NCBI GenBank assembly: GCA_028023455.1
Contig: JAQFVV010006208.1
Coordinates: 7,546,963-7,610,962, forward strand
Direction of reading: 5' to 3'
DNA from: Epiperipatus broadwayi
Lineage: Eukaryota; Onychophora; Udeonychophora; Euonychophora; Peripatidae
Length of the DNA stretch: 64,000 nucleotides
The notes under the pieces are model-generated. The model was not told where the DNA came from and did no database searches. It saw only the letters and a program-made list of their open reading frames with translations. The position numbers were made by a program, and so were the translations under genes. Below, piece by piece: positions 35,073 to 46,748 of the stretch. Numbering within the stretch: position 1 is the first letter of the stretch; every line of letters starts with the position of its first letter.

Positions 35073-35297
35073 TAAAATTTCTTATCTCATATTTTGAAAT
35101 AAACACAATCCTTGTTCTAGCTTCTGATAGCATAATTTGTAATAAATTAAATGAAACAAAATACCATAAGGTGTGCTCTTCTTCTAGAATGGAACAAACA
35201 ATAAATACCCATCTTACACCCGTAATACTTAATATTGAGATATAGAAAATTAAGTGAATCAATGCAAAAACAACAAGAGTTAGTGATCTCAGGATTC
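35073..35297 (-). CDS. Candidate exon, GPI ethanolamine-phosphate transferase 2-like
   Basis: On the - strand an open stretch follows a possible acceptor (AAATAG) at 35298. It codes for a hydrophobic segment (LVVFALIHLIFYISIL), then CSILEEEHTLWYF (35196-35158) and another hydrophobic run. The EEEHxxWYF motif after a membrane helix is characteristic of GPI7/PIGG, the ER membrane enzyme that adds ethanolamine phosphate to the second mannose of GPI anchors (known: SSFVEEEHQTWYF). A possible donor (GTAGGA) follows at 35072. No phosphodiesterase-like catalytic domain or other PIGG exon was found nearby, and the upstream 39-nt open segment ending in a good donor at 35406 has no PIGG similarity. It may be a real exon, a relic or a chance match. 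Confidence 0.35.
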
Positions 35298-36094
35298 CTA
35301 TTTAATCTTGTGAAAAACACTAATATGAAGTTGCCTACTAAGTAAATGAATAGGTAAATGAAAAGCTGATTGATATCCTGGTTGACTAGAGGAAGCAAAC
35401 ACTTACTTGAAATGATCGCATCTTACTACACGATAACAATATTTATCTAAATTGTAAAAAAAAAAAGAATTACTTAAATATTTAACTACATAACTAAAAT
35501 ATTCAAATTTAGATTAATTATAGCCTTTTACCCAGGACATCACTCAAGATGGAAGAAAGACAAGGGTGCCTTTTATGTCATTCCACCTTCCCACAGACAA
35601 CTTTGGTAAGCAATTAAATGTAAACTAGACCTTGATGTTACAATAATACAATAGTGTGCAGTCTAAATAGTGCAGATAATCTTCTGAAATGTCAAATCAT
35701 TTTCACTTTATAAAGACAATCTTCTATCTTAGGAGATAACATAATTTTAAAATACTTCTTAAACTATTACTTTGGTATCTAGAAATGGGAAATTATGATT
35801 TCATCCAGAAATCACAACTATATGCATAACTTTATCCTATTTCTGTGAATATGAAAGTATTCTCTATGACTTTAATTAAATGAAATAATTAACATAGTGA
35901 AACAAAGACAATAGCATATAAAAAAAAATAAACATAACTAAATTTACTTTAAATAAATACTTAATACATTTATTTACAATATGGTACAACAAGACAAAAT
36001 TTACACACACTTGGAAAGATTGTCAAGATAGCGCAGTTAAGAAATATAGTCATTTGACTAATAGTATTTGAAATCTCTTTTGGGTTTCACAAAT
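35298..36094. other. Unassigned sequence
   Basis: One good donor-like GTAAGTG is present on the - strand (35405-35399) after a short open segment. No gene could be built. Confidence 0.4.
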
Positions 36095-36104
36095 AATACT
36101 AAGG

Positions 36105-36365
36105 CTTAAACCACTACACATCACATGATCACTATCTCATACTAGCACATAATTGTTATTAAACAAGGCAAAACTCTCTCCATACAGTAGTGCCACCCTG
36201 TGCTAATCAGAGTAATCAATGGATGCCACAAGCCAGAAACTAGTCTGGGGAAATTGGATGAGTAGGCATTAGATAGGGATTTTGTGCACAAGCCTTCTGG
36301 CATACATTCATTACTCTGATTGGCACAGGGTGGCACTACTGTATGGAGAGAGTTTTGCCTTGTTT
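36105..36365 (-). repeat. F1 foldback copy in reverse orientation, 10-bp TSD
   Basis: AATACTAAGG flanks it at 36095-36104 and 36366-36375. The fixed end (AACCACTACACATCACATG) is on the left here, so the element is inverted relative to most copies. Arms of about 70 bp from CAAGGCAAAACTCTCTCC pair with the right end. Only half of the ribozyme remains. Confidence 0.88.
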
Positions 36366-36562
36366 AATACTAAGGTTTCTTAAAAAATAAATAAATGATT
36401 TACATAAATCACCCTACATAACAGTTTAATTAGATGGAGAGTTAACACTTGCTAATTCTTATACATCTCCAATATAAGCAATTCCTTAAACAATGTAGGG
36501 CATTATAAATTTATATGTTTACATGGGATTAATCATTAGCTTATTAACATATCATTTCTCTG

Positions 36563-36568
36563 TTTATT
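36563..36568 (-). terminator. Possible poly(A) signal for the candidate gene
   Basis: AATAAA on the - strand, 18 bp after the candidate stop codon at 36586. Meaningful only if the gene model is right. Confidence 0.25.
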
Positions 36569-36585
36569 TACTCTAAATTAAAGTA

Positions 36586-38252
36586 TTATAAAAATTGGTG
36601 ACTGATTTGTGGATGGTTGATTTTATTAGCTGAGTACACATAAGCAATATCTGGCATGTCTAAAATAACTCTCAAATTACAAATAAAGACTCTTCTATTG
36701 TTGAGGATTTTGAACTAACAAATAACCAAATAAATGAATGAAATGTATGGACACTCATCAGAAGTCATTTGCACACACAAAATTAAGAGATTACTGTCCA
36801 TGTAATATAAATTGTACAAAATGTTAAAATTAAATGACTTACACATCCATTGGAGAAGTTCTGGATGTTCACAGCATCTACGTAGCATGTGTGGACTGCA
36901 CCTACTGGCCATATGCTTACAAGTTAAACATTTAAAACTACTAATTGTTGGTGGGTGGCCTGTGACTGATTACAGTACCATAATAGCACAATATAGACAT
37001 TGTTACACCCTTAAGCATTAAAACAATTGAGTGCAACCTGAAGAAACTAAATCCTCCAAACTAGCTTATCTTGTCATCACATATCCAAAACACAATACAA
37101 CCTCACCTACTATGGTGGAAAACTAGCTTTAAATACATCATGAGTGATAGGCCAACCCCAGGCTATGCTGAGAAAACTAGCATATATCAATAAATATATC
37201 ATAAGAATGGTGGCTTCCAAACACCTACTTCTGAGGCAAAAGGGATGCCTGGACCTTTGTCGCAGCACATCAGGAAAACATGGAAAGACAAAACAAGAAA
37301 TATAGGATCCTCTCCAGGGATCTAGGTACCTTCTAAATATGTGATAATAATCACTAGAAATAAGCACTATGACCTCATGGAACAGAATATAATAAAGATG
37401 GGGAACTTACCCATACCATGAAGCACAATAATGAATATAAGCAATACTATAACTAACAATGACAAGATACAAGCATCACTATAATTAACTAAAGTTATAT
37501 TCAAAATTTTAATCATACTAACAATAAGAAATGTCTGAACCATCAAATGGAATTTTTAAGTAAGAAAATAAATTATTAATAAAGAAAATTAATAGCATAT
37601 GATATTTTTGACACAAATTACAATACACACATGTATGAAATATCAAAATTATTATAACAAGTGGACATGAATAATAATGTGAATAAGGTGTGAGAATAAT
37701 AATTCTCAAAGCATAAAAATATTAGCGGTCATAATTACCATTGCATTTATGCAAAATTACAAACGAAAAACTTCTGACAATTATTTACTTGGGCTGTTTA
37801 GCATATAACTGAGTAAATGACCATACATTTAAAATATTAAAGTGAGATAAAATCCCAACAAACTCAAAAATAAGTAACATACTATTCAGCTTATCAAGAA
37901 CACACCCAATATATATTAAATATTACCTGTTGATGTGGAGAATATCTACACATTATTATAAACCCATTAAATTTAAAATTACATGAATTAAATACTTAGC
38001 AGACTTGTAATAATGAATAATATTACATTAAATATAACAAAATTTCAAAGAAAATATTGCATAAAATATATTTTTTTACCAATAAAAAAATATAATCTTT
38101 AGTTCAGGAGTGCTCTTTCTTTGCGCTGAGCCATCTGTTAAGTGCTTATAACACTAATTCTTACTGCAAAGCTTTTAGTCGATCTATTATTTCATACATG
38201 GCAAGAGAATTTGCAAACAAAACACATATAACAGTTATTATGTAATATAGTT
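36586..38252 (-). CDS. Candidate 3' end of a four-exon gene, unknown family
   Basis: Four - strand open segments have GT-AG borders and matching phases: 38252-38165 (TTTTAG acceptor, GTAAGA donor), 37353-37229 (TTTCTAG, GTAGGT), 36959-36843 (GTCACAG, GTAAGT) and 36659-36586 (TTATTTTAG, ending in TAA). Phases 1-2, 2-1, 1-1 and 1-stop join without a frame break. Introns would be 811, 269 and 183 bp. The product's end would have a hydrophobic helix (YYIITVICVLFAN), a basic stretch (IDRLKAL), FRRYLDPWRG, and a Cys/His-rich part with KCLTCKH and LRRCCEHPELLQWM. I do not recognise the family. No repeat partner exists in the window. A poly(A) signal (AATAAA on -) lies at 36568-36563. Exons were chosen by eye for open frame, so chance assembly cannot be excluded. 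Confidence 0.35.
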
Positions 38253-38978
38253 CTAAAATTTAAGCACATCTAAATACAAGCAACAACATAAATGAAAATA
38301 AACAATAATAAGTCACGATAGGAAAACGGCAATGTTGTAATATAATAATTCAGCCGATAGACAATCTCGGGATCCCTCGGTTTTACTTAAATAATCATAT
38401 AGCTTCATTTTAACTTTTTATTCCTTTCCTTTTCCTTAAACATATATTTTGGGCATTTTCAAATTTATTTGCATAAAATAATGGGACATTTCCCTGTTAT
38501 TCTTTAATATTTTTCACAATAAAATTCAGAAAGCAATCTTGTTAGTAGAGAATAAATAATTTGGCATCTCAAAACGTCTTTAGAATAATTTTTACTAACT
38601 TTATAGCATAAATTTAATAGCCAATTATTTTTCTTCAAAAGTTTGAATTGAAGAGTTCCAGCATAGCAAAATATTTAAATTAATTGCTCTAGTTAAAGCA
38701 GGTTAGTTATTTAAATATTTTTAAAAGTTATTCTTTAAACAGTTCCAACATTCAATAGAATTAAATTATTAAACCAGCAAGTTAATATACTAAAGAAAAC
38801 TCCATAATGTTAGTTGGTGAACAGATGAGTTGATATAATGCATTACAAACATTAAAATATACAGCTTCTAATCTTATGCATTTTTTCTTTTAAAATTCGT
38901 CCTATTTACAAGATAGCTAAGCAAGGCAAGAACTGGAAAAGTATTTTCTGCATAATTTTTGGTTATAAAAGTCATGGT
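38253..38978. other. Unassigned AT-rich sequence
   Basis: No further exon of the candidate gene could be placed; no repeats recognised. Confidence 0.4.
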
Positions 38979-38989
38979 AATAGTTGATT

Positions 38990-41011
38990 CAGAAACATTC
39001 TAATGAATTTAAATTAGAACTTACAAATCGGTTTCAAGTATTAGTAGATTTTGAACACGATTCAGATTTGAATGAAATTAATATGAAAATAACTGATACA
39101 CTTTTAAAAACTGCAACAAAAATAGCTGGTAGAAAAAAGCAGCAATTGACCAATAAAATTTCTACTGAGACTAGAGAATTTATGAAGAAAAGAAGGAATA
39201 TGAAGATATACAAAAATGATGCATTAAAAAGAATTGAATATCTTGAATTTTGTAAAATGGTACGGAAAAGAGTTGAAAATGATATAAGAAAGTATAACTG
39301 TGAACTAGCAAGGAAAGCTGTAGAAGAAAATAAAAGTCTTAAGAATGTAAAACAACATATTGGTATTGGTAGGAAATTTATATCTACAATAAGAAAAAAA
39401 GAGGGAATTGTTATTAAAAAGAGAGATGACATCATGAAATTGGTAGAAGATTTTTATCAAGAATTATATAGTAATAAAGAACAAGTACCTCCTATATCTA
39501 TTACATCTTCCAAATTGCCCAGAATTTTAAATGAAGAAGTGAGATACGCAATTAAATGTATGAAGAAAGGAAAGGCTCCAGGTAATGATGGAATTATAAT
39601 TGATATATTAAAAGAAGCAGGTGAAGAAATAGAAAATTTTTTAGCAAAGTTATATACCAAATGTCTAAATGATAAAGATGTACCAGATGATTGGAAGAAT
39701 GCAGTAATAATATTAATATTTAAAAAAGGTGATAAAGAAGATATTAGAAATTACAGACCTATCAGCCTTTTATCAGTTTTATATAAAATTTTTACCAAGA
39801 TAATTACAACTCGTCTACAGAGAACATTGGATTTCCACCAACCAAGAGAACAAGCTGGATTTAAAAATGGTTTTAGTACAGTAGATCATATCCAGGTGTT
39901 GAGAGAAGTTATAGAAAGGACGAATGAATATGAGTTGTCATTATGTTTTGGATTTGTAGATTATGAAAAGGCATTTGATTCTATAAACATTTCTTCAGTG
40001 ATTAAAGCATTGGATTATCAAGGTATAGATCCAGGATATTGTCATATTTTAAAGAATATTTATAAAAATGCAACAGCAACAATTAGATTACATAATGATA
40101 CTGGGAAAGTCAACATTGAGAAAGGTGTAAGACAAGGTGACTCCATATCTCCAAAACTTTTTACAGCAGTGCTGCAAGAAGTATTTTGTGGATTAAAATG
40201 GGAAACTAAAGGAGTGAAAGTAAATGGAGATTATTTAAGTCATTTAGATTTCGCAGATGATGTAGTTGTTTTTGCAAATAATGCTTCAGAGCTGCAAGAA
40301 ATGTTGCAGGAATTATCAGATGAAAGTAGGAAAGTAGGACTAAAGATAAATGTTAAAAAGACTAAAGTAATGTTTAATCGATTTGCTCAAAATATGAAAA
40401 TAAAGATTGATTATGATGAATTAGAAGAAGTTAACAGTTACAAATACCTTGGTCAGATTATTAATACAGATGGAAACATAATGGAGGAAATTAATCATAG
40501 AATTAAACTTGGTTGGAGTGCTTTTGGTAGAAATAACTTGATACTAAAAGGAAATATGCCTATGTGTTTGAAAAGGAAGGTTTTTAACAAATGTGTTTTA
40601 CCAGTTCTTACTTATGGATCTGAGACTTGAACACTTAATAAAAGAGCAATACAGAGACTTCAGACCACTTAAAGAAGTATGGAGAGATGTAAGTTGGGAG
40701 TAACAAGAAGAGATCAAAAACACAATGTATGGGTAAGAGAACAAACAGGTGTTATTGACCTCATTGAAAAAATTAAAAGATTGAAGTGGAGTTGGGCTGG
40801 ACATATTTGTAGAAGAGATGATAATAGATGGACAATTGAAATTTTAAACTGGATTCCAAGAGATTGTAAAAGACCCAGAAAGAGACCACATGTGAGATGG
40901 ATGGATGAAATAAGAAAGTGTGCAGGGGTGATGTGGAGAAGAGAAGCTAAAGATGGGAAAAGATGGATTAAACTTGGAGAGACCATCCTGCAGTGGATTG
41001 ATAATGGTTGA
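38990..41011 (+). pseudogene. RTE-like reverse transcriptase, two nonsense mutations
   Basis: The frame stays open to a TGA at 40628-40630 and then continues, after one more stop near 40672, to TGA at 41009-41011. In order: a Lys-rich linker after the missing endonuclease, the GKAPGNDGI motif, FKKGDKEDIRNYRPISLL, the first catalytic Asp in FVDYEKAFDSI (D at 39959), GVRQGDSISPKLF, FADD at 40250-40261 and YLGQIINTDG. The C-terminal arm carries WAGHICRRDDNRW and KRPRKRPHVRWMDEIRK. The RT would copy element RNA at a nicked target. The two stops replace a Trp codon (TGG in other copies) and a Gln codon (CAA in other copies), both by single transitions. All RT catalytic motifs are intact. There is no ATG at the truncated 5' end. 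Confidence 0.92.
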
Positions 41012-41025
41012 TGATGATGATGATG
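38990..41025 (+). mobile_element. RTE-like LINE, 2.0 kb, 5'-truncated, 11-bp TSD
   Basis: AATAGTTGATT flanks the insertion exactly at 38979-38989 and 41026-41036. The 5' end is truncated within the coding region after the endonuclease domain. The 3' end is TAATGGTT(GAT)n, the short tail typical of the RTE clade. This is the longest and best-preserved of at least eight copies and partial copies in the window (2526, 21572, 26098, 27679, 46418, 52717, 61963). Confidence 0.95.
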
Positions 41026-41077
41026 AATAGTTGATTAGACACACTTGCCACATGATGGCATTGTTGCTACACAAATA

Positions 41078-41625
41078 GGGAGTTGGGGATATGGAGAACT
41101 AGTATGGAGGATAAGAAGAGTTTAAATATATATAAAAGTAAACAGAACATTGGATGCAAGTTAATTTATGATAATAGTAAGGAAAGTAGTTTATTGTTTA
41201 AGGCTCAAACGGGATCTTTAGCAACAAGAGAATATACATGTAAATGGAAAACTATGGGTGATTTAGTGTGCAAATTGTGTAAGGAAGGTATAGAAAATAT
41301 TAGGCATCTGTTGATTGAATGTAAATGCTTGAAAGCAGAAAGGGTACAGATAATGAAGTTATGGGAGAATAGATATGAACAAAGTGATTATACAGAAAGT
41401 GAGTTATTGGTTTTTATGCTGGGTTTGCAGAAAGATAAGGGGGATTTAGACATAAAGGCCATAGAGTTGACAAAGATTATGTTGTGGAAATGGAATGGGG
41501 CAGAATATGGGAAGACGTGGGAGTGGGGAATGGAAAATAAAGTGGCTAACAGGTTTATCTGTGCATAATTGCTGAGATATTTTTGACTTCGTTTAAGGAG
41601 AAGCCAAAATACATCACATCACATA
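41078..41625 (+). pseudogene. Second LINE family (CATCA-tailed), best 3' fragment
   Basis: A 161-residue frame (41083-41568) reads LLFKAQTGSLATREY, then VCKLCKEGIENIRHLLIECKCL: a C-x2-C-x8-H-x4-C pattern as found at the C terminus of several LINE polyproteins, where it is thought to bind nucleic acid. After the stop there is GCTGAGATATTTTTGAC and ACATCACATCACAT, the tail shared with the copies at 10642-11660 and 25385-25915. Only the 3' end is present. The RTE element at 38990-41025 inserted just upstream. Confidence 0.75.
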
Positions 41626-41884
41626 AAATATGAATGTTCCCAGGCCACATTTCTTTTGCATTTTCTTTCTTTGTTCTTATTAAAAAAACAAAAACAAACA
41701 CAGAACAAATTTAGAACAAAAAAAAAATCAAACACAGAATTTGTAGTTTTTAAAGGTCTTTTTTTTAATTATTAATATCAACAAATTTACAACTTATTAC
41801 GTTTTTTTTTTTTTGGGGGGGGGGGGGGTTTTGCTTTTTAAATGTAAAACTTAGTATGCTTATTACGGTTGTATTTTTGTTTTT
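41626..41884. other. Poly-T/poly-G rich stretch
   Basis: Homopolymer runs, including G-runs near 41815-41829, lie in sequence related to the ~60-bp repeat unit of the next feature. Confidence 0.5.
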
Positions 41885-42515
41885 CTATTTTTGTTTAAAA
41901 AATAAATCCTAAAGTTAGTAAACTTTTTTTGTGGGGGTTTTGCTTTTTTTTTTTTTTTAATAACATCAACAATTTTAAAAATTATTACGTTTTTTTTTGT
42001 TGTTGTTTCTGCTTGAAATGGTATTATTTAGCCATCATCCCATTTCACCTACTATGTTTCATTGTAGTTAGATTATTTTCCAATAGTTCAAACTCTCACA
42101 GTCCACGTATATAGTCAGAATAATTTATTTTGATATGTAATAGCGTATATTTATGTGTATGTGTGGATATGGGCTCACATTTAATATATATTAATGTCTG
42201 TATGTGTATAATGTATATGGAGTTATAAATTTAAAATTAATAAAATATAATTAAATTAAGTTTTGTGAACATTATTATATGTGTGTAACCACTTACATAT
42301 ATATGTGAGAGAAGCCATAATGCAGTAGATTTAAAGAAGCATTACAACTCTTTTAAATTAATATAAATTTGAAATATTCTCAGTTAAAAACTCTTTATTT
42401 AAATGCATTGGTATAGAAATTTCAATTCCTGGGATAGTCTGACACACATATATAATATAATGTTTACAAATTTAAACTCTTTTAAAAGAAAGTTATCTGT
42501 TTTTATAATTAAAAA
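41885..42515. repeat. Duplicated segment, copy 1 (empty-site partner of 61665)
   Basis: Colinear with 61665-61962 plus 62616-62985: AAATCCTAAAGTTAGTAA, poly-T with AACATCAACA units, ATTTAGCCATCATCCCATTT, GATATGTAATAGCGTATATT and AAATGCATTGGTATA. It lacks the RTE insertion of the other copy; the intact target TTTGATATGT is at 42129-42138. Confidence 0.88.
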
Positions 42516-43359
42516 AAGTTGTCAATTCTTGGGAAACCATCTGTAAGTAATCAGCAACAACCGAAATCAATCTATCCTTAGGGTCTTATAGATATATTGG
42601 CCCTGCTTATATATTCCCTATTTAGTATATTCATTGCAACCTTTGAACAATAATTAGAAAACAATAAATTTCTTAAGATAGCAATTAATGAAACTTGGGG
42701 TTAAAATTTTAAATGTATTTTAAAAATAAAAACTTGCCTAAATTCTAAACCTCTAAACTCTTGTTAAATAATAACTTATTCAGTTATTATTGTATTACTT
42801 GTTAATATTTGTTTTATATATGTTTATTTTATAACCCACTTGCGTGTGTCATTCAATGCACTTATGTTTATTTAATCTATATTTAAGAAGAATTAAAATA
42901 TATTAAATTATAAACAATGTGTTGTATATCATTCATAGTCCATTCCAAATCTTAGTTAAATTCCTTAATACTAGTGTTAATTATTAATGTATGCATCAAC
43001 AAATTTCACATTTATTACGGATTCTTTTTTTGGTATAAATAAATTTAAAAAACAAGCTGTTCACAGCTACAGTAATATATCAGATGTATAGCTTGAACAA
43101 AGTGGTCATTAACTGTGAGAATCGAACGTTTAGGTTTTCCTGTGCCGTGTTTTTTGTGTCATTGAGGTTATCGAGAATACGTTATTTGACGTATTACCTA
43201 TTTCAAAGTATTGTTTAGACATACCCTTTGACAAGGTTTTGCACCTTAAAACTTGACAACAGAAGTGTGTAAACCTTCAGATAATTATTTCTTAGTCAAA
43301 TCGTGTGATTTCAAGAAAAAAAACTTTATTTACAATTAACAATTTATACATAACTGTAA
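42516..43359. other. Unassigned AT-rich sequence
   Basis: Nothing recognised. Confidence 0.4.
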
Positions 43360-43686
43360 GACACACCCTCACATGACACCATAAAAAAGTGTGAAGTGTG
43401 CAAATTCACCGAAATAATTTACTGTAATGCAATAACGTGGCCTGTAATGTGTAGTACAACAGAACTGTTGTGTACATGTAACACATGGCCGCAAAAATGT
43501 CAATGGCATTTTTGTGTTATAGCACATAAATCACACTATCATGCAGCGTGTGTGTCTAATCAACAATACAAAGTCATAAATAAATGTGACAACTGCTTAT
43601 TGTTAAAACTTTTTCCATATTTAATCTTATCAAAACAATTAGTAATAATAATAAAATTCCTTCAAAGGATTTTTACAGTAATTTAG
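43360..43686 (+). other. Cysteine-rich open segment, unknown
   Basis: Open from a stop at 43357 to TAG at 43684, without an ATG near the start. The product would contain KCEVCKF, a CSTTELLCTC stretch, CQWHFC, a HKSHYHAAC stretch and KCDNC, i.e. paired Cys and His residues spaced like a zinc-binding (PHD/RING-like) fold, followed by a hydrophobic tail. No splice acceptor is obvious and no family is recognised. It could be an exon, a transposon remnant or chance. Confidence 0.25.
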
Positions 43687-44869
43687 AAAGCTTAATTGTA
43701 ATTCAGTTATCAAAAAGTGGGTTACCTAAAAAGTTAGCACTTCTATGTTGACTTGTTAATGTTTAAGTTTAAATTAAATACCTTTAAGAAAAATAATAAA
43801 ATTATAAAAAAAATGACTACTTTGAAAACTTTTATCTTGTCCCAAGCATTCGAGCTAGAAGACCAGAAGCGGAAAAAAAAACAATGTAAATCAATTGATG
43901 ATGTCAGTTTAGTCTAGATATATTTCGAAAATGACATGTGACTGAATGAACTTAAATTGGAAAAAAAATAACGAAGTTTCTTATAATAAAAAAAATAGTA
44001 TAAAAAAGAAATAATCACATTATTCATATATTGACAGATTGAACCATCTTAGGATATTTATTTAAATTAACACCTATTTTATTCATTAAACCACTTTAAC
44101 CAATAATATAAATATTTGTAGTTATAAATTATTCACTGTATAGTGCAGTGTGGCACTGTTTCTGTGCAAAAACACAGAATAATACCAAATAATACCACTT
44201 TTGCGACCGAACTCTATGGCTGTACATGACTAGCAATCGTATTAGCCACTTAAAGATGTAGTGGTTATAAGCGCGGCAAATGCTTCCATGTTCTAACCCT
44301 ATGTCTACTAACAACACTATGATCATATAGTTGGCTGTTTACATTGCATCGTTAATTCCTATGCATATTGACAAAATTTGTATTTTTGCTTGAATTTAAT
44401 ATGAGAGTGTGTGCATTTGAATGTTTTTCAACTGTTTGTTTGTTGATGTTTATGGTTTTCTGTATTTCCCAACTGATATTTTTTTGCGTACTAATAATTA
44501 TCAGTGTATTACTAATATTTGTCAAAGCTTTTTTTCTCTTTTAGTTTATAAACAAATACATCTGAGGTGGAGTTTGTTTGACAGCTTTGAATTTTCCTAA
44601 ATCAATAAATAGCACATTTTTTTGGGAAGATAATTGACTATTTTGATTGATATTTAATAAAAAATTCCTGTTTCATTTCTAAACAATATATCTTTTTATA
44701 AAACATGTAGTATAAGTAGATTTTAAAATAAAGCCGACATGTGACATAATATCCAAAAAAAAAGGTGGTTTTTGTGTTATTAAAAACAAACTATTTTTAA
44801 CAAACTTGTACGACAATTAAAAAAGAAAAAAGAAATCCACATAATGTAACAAAACCGGCAAAAAACCCG
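43687..44869. other. Unassigned AT-rich sequence
   Basis: A - strand open frame near 44129-44326 has no family resemblance. Nothing else is recognised. Confidence 0.4.
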
Positions 44870-45240
44870 CATTTTTAAAAATTAAAAAAGAAAGTGTTGA
44901 TTATAGTTTAAAAAAGACGTATGTAAAAAAAACAGTATATTAAACCCCCCCAAAAAAAGTCGTATGTAAAAATTGTTTACATTTGAGATTAAAAAAAAAA
45001 AAAGTTAAGTTTTAAATTTATCAAATAAAAAAGACGTATATAAAAAAACTATATTATAATCAAAAAAAAAAAAAAAGTCGTATGTAAAAATTGTGTACAT
45101 TTGAGATAAAAAAAATTAAAGTGTCCATTATAGTTTTAAATTTATTAAATAAAAAATACATATGTAAATAAACAGTATATTAAAACCCCCCAAAAAAGCC
45201 GTATGTCAAAATACGGTATACTGTATTTGATAAAAAAATC
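44870..45240. repeat. Minisatellite, ~120-bp unit, about 3 copies
   Basis: Units start around AAGTCGTATGTAAAA at about 44958, 45076 and 45197 (the last as AAGCCGTATGTCAAAA), each with ACATTTGAGAT, a TTTTAAATTTAT block, GACGTAT and an A- or C-rich run. The last copy is truncated. Confidence 0.8.
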
Positions 45241-45904
45241 TAGAGGCCCGATAATATTATATCACTATGTTTTTAAAGAGAAACAGCGCCACCAGTAGAT
45301 GTACAGTGAATAATTTACAACTACCCTTAATTTATTATAAACAGTTTCCATTCACCACTGTAAGCACACACATACAGGACTGAAAGGAAATGATGTTTTG
45401 AACTTTAACCTTACTTATTAATTCCTTTTTTAAATATTTATTTATAATTTATTACGACTATCAAATAAAATATTTAAAGATATTAAATACTAAAATAACT
45501 TTTACAGCCCTTAAAACTGATCTATAATAAACCAATATTTTAACTTTTATACTATTATTTTAAAAATTACAAAAGTTGATTTTAAGTTAATTTTACATTC
45601 TCTACTCTCTTCTGTCTTATAATTAATTACTAAACCATTAGAATACTATTTTCTGGCTCGCATTTTAATATAATGCTTCTATTTTATTAATGAATGAAAT
45701 TATTAAAAGCATTATAATCTATTATGCCTATGACACTTATAAAACACATGATTATTTTTTTAAAATCAAGTAACTATGTAAAATGGTTAAGTTAAGATAA
45801 GCAATTGGAACAAGTGTGAAATCACTTGGCTACAATATATATGTACACACACATATAAGTTTATTTTTAAGAAGATATAATGTTGTTTATATAAATGCAA
45901 TTTA
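45241..45904. other. Unassigned AT-rich sequence
   Basis: Nothing recognised. Confidence 0.4.
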
Positions 45905-46225
45905 TCCATTCTACTTTGAACACTTTTTGCAAAAACCTTTTATTGTATGTATATGCATACACTATCTTATGTTTCGACTGTCCTGCAGCCTTCTTCAGGG
46001 CCATTTTTACTTTAATTTTTTAAAAGTAAAAAAACATTTGATTAAAGTAAAAGTGGCTCTGAAGAAGACTCCAGGATAGTCGAAACATAAAATTGTGTAT
46101 GCATATAAGGTTTTTGCTAAAAAGTGTGATTAAAGTAAAAATGGCCCTGAAGAAGGCTGCAGGACAGTCGAAACATAAGATAGTGTATGCATATAAGGTT
46201 TTTGCTAAAAAGTGTTCAAAGGACA
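45905..46225. repeat. F3-like element: inverted copy plus two direct 88-bp units
   Basis: The left part (45905-46015, - sense) is inverted relative to two head-to-tail units starting at 46040 and 46128. Each unit has CTGAAGA, a 4-bp stem (GACT/AGTC or GGCT/AGTC) and GAAAC, then GTGTATGCATATAAGG. Dimeric direct units with an inverted 5' piece mirror the F1 layout on a smaller scale. Confidence 0.75.
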
Positions 46226-46417
46226 GTGGATAAAATGCATTTATATAAGATATTACAGCAAAATAAAGGAAGTGGTAAATTTGGTAAGATTTGAGTATTC
46301 ATGTATTTATATGTATCTTATATCTCTGGAGAAGATTGCTGGATTGTAAGGTTGATTAATTTTAATAAATTAATCATTGTAACAGTAATAATAAAGGTAG
46401 ATTTGTTTAATTTGTGA

Positions 46418-46735
46418 GAGCAATGCAGAGATTTCAGACCATTCAATGAAATATGGTGATATCTATGTTTGGAGTAGCAAAATGGAATTGAAAAAGAAAT
46501 ACATCAGTGAGAGACCAGTTATTGTTTTATATCATTGAAAGAATTAAGAAACTGAACAATTGGAACTGGACTGAACATTTTAATAATAAATGAACGGTAG
46601 AAGTTTTAGACCAATTCTGTAGAGAATGTAAAACACTTAGAAGAATATTATATGCAAAATGGATGAATGACATGATGTGGAGAAGCTATGGATCAGAAAA
46701 ATTGGATTAAACTTGGGGAGAGATTATGTGTACAG
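46418..46735 (+). mobile_element. Old RTE-like LINE 3' fragment
   Basis: Diverged match to the 3' quarter of 38990-41025: CAGAGATTTCAGACCATTCAA, AGAGACCAGTTATTG, TTGAACATTTTAATAATAAATG and GGATTAAACTTGGGGAGAG. Many indels. It abuts the LTR start at 46727. Confidence 0.7.
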
Positions 46736-46748
46736 AGCCAGATTTTAC

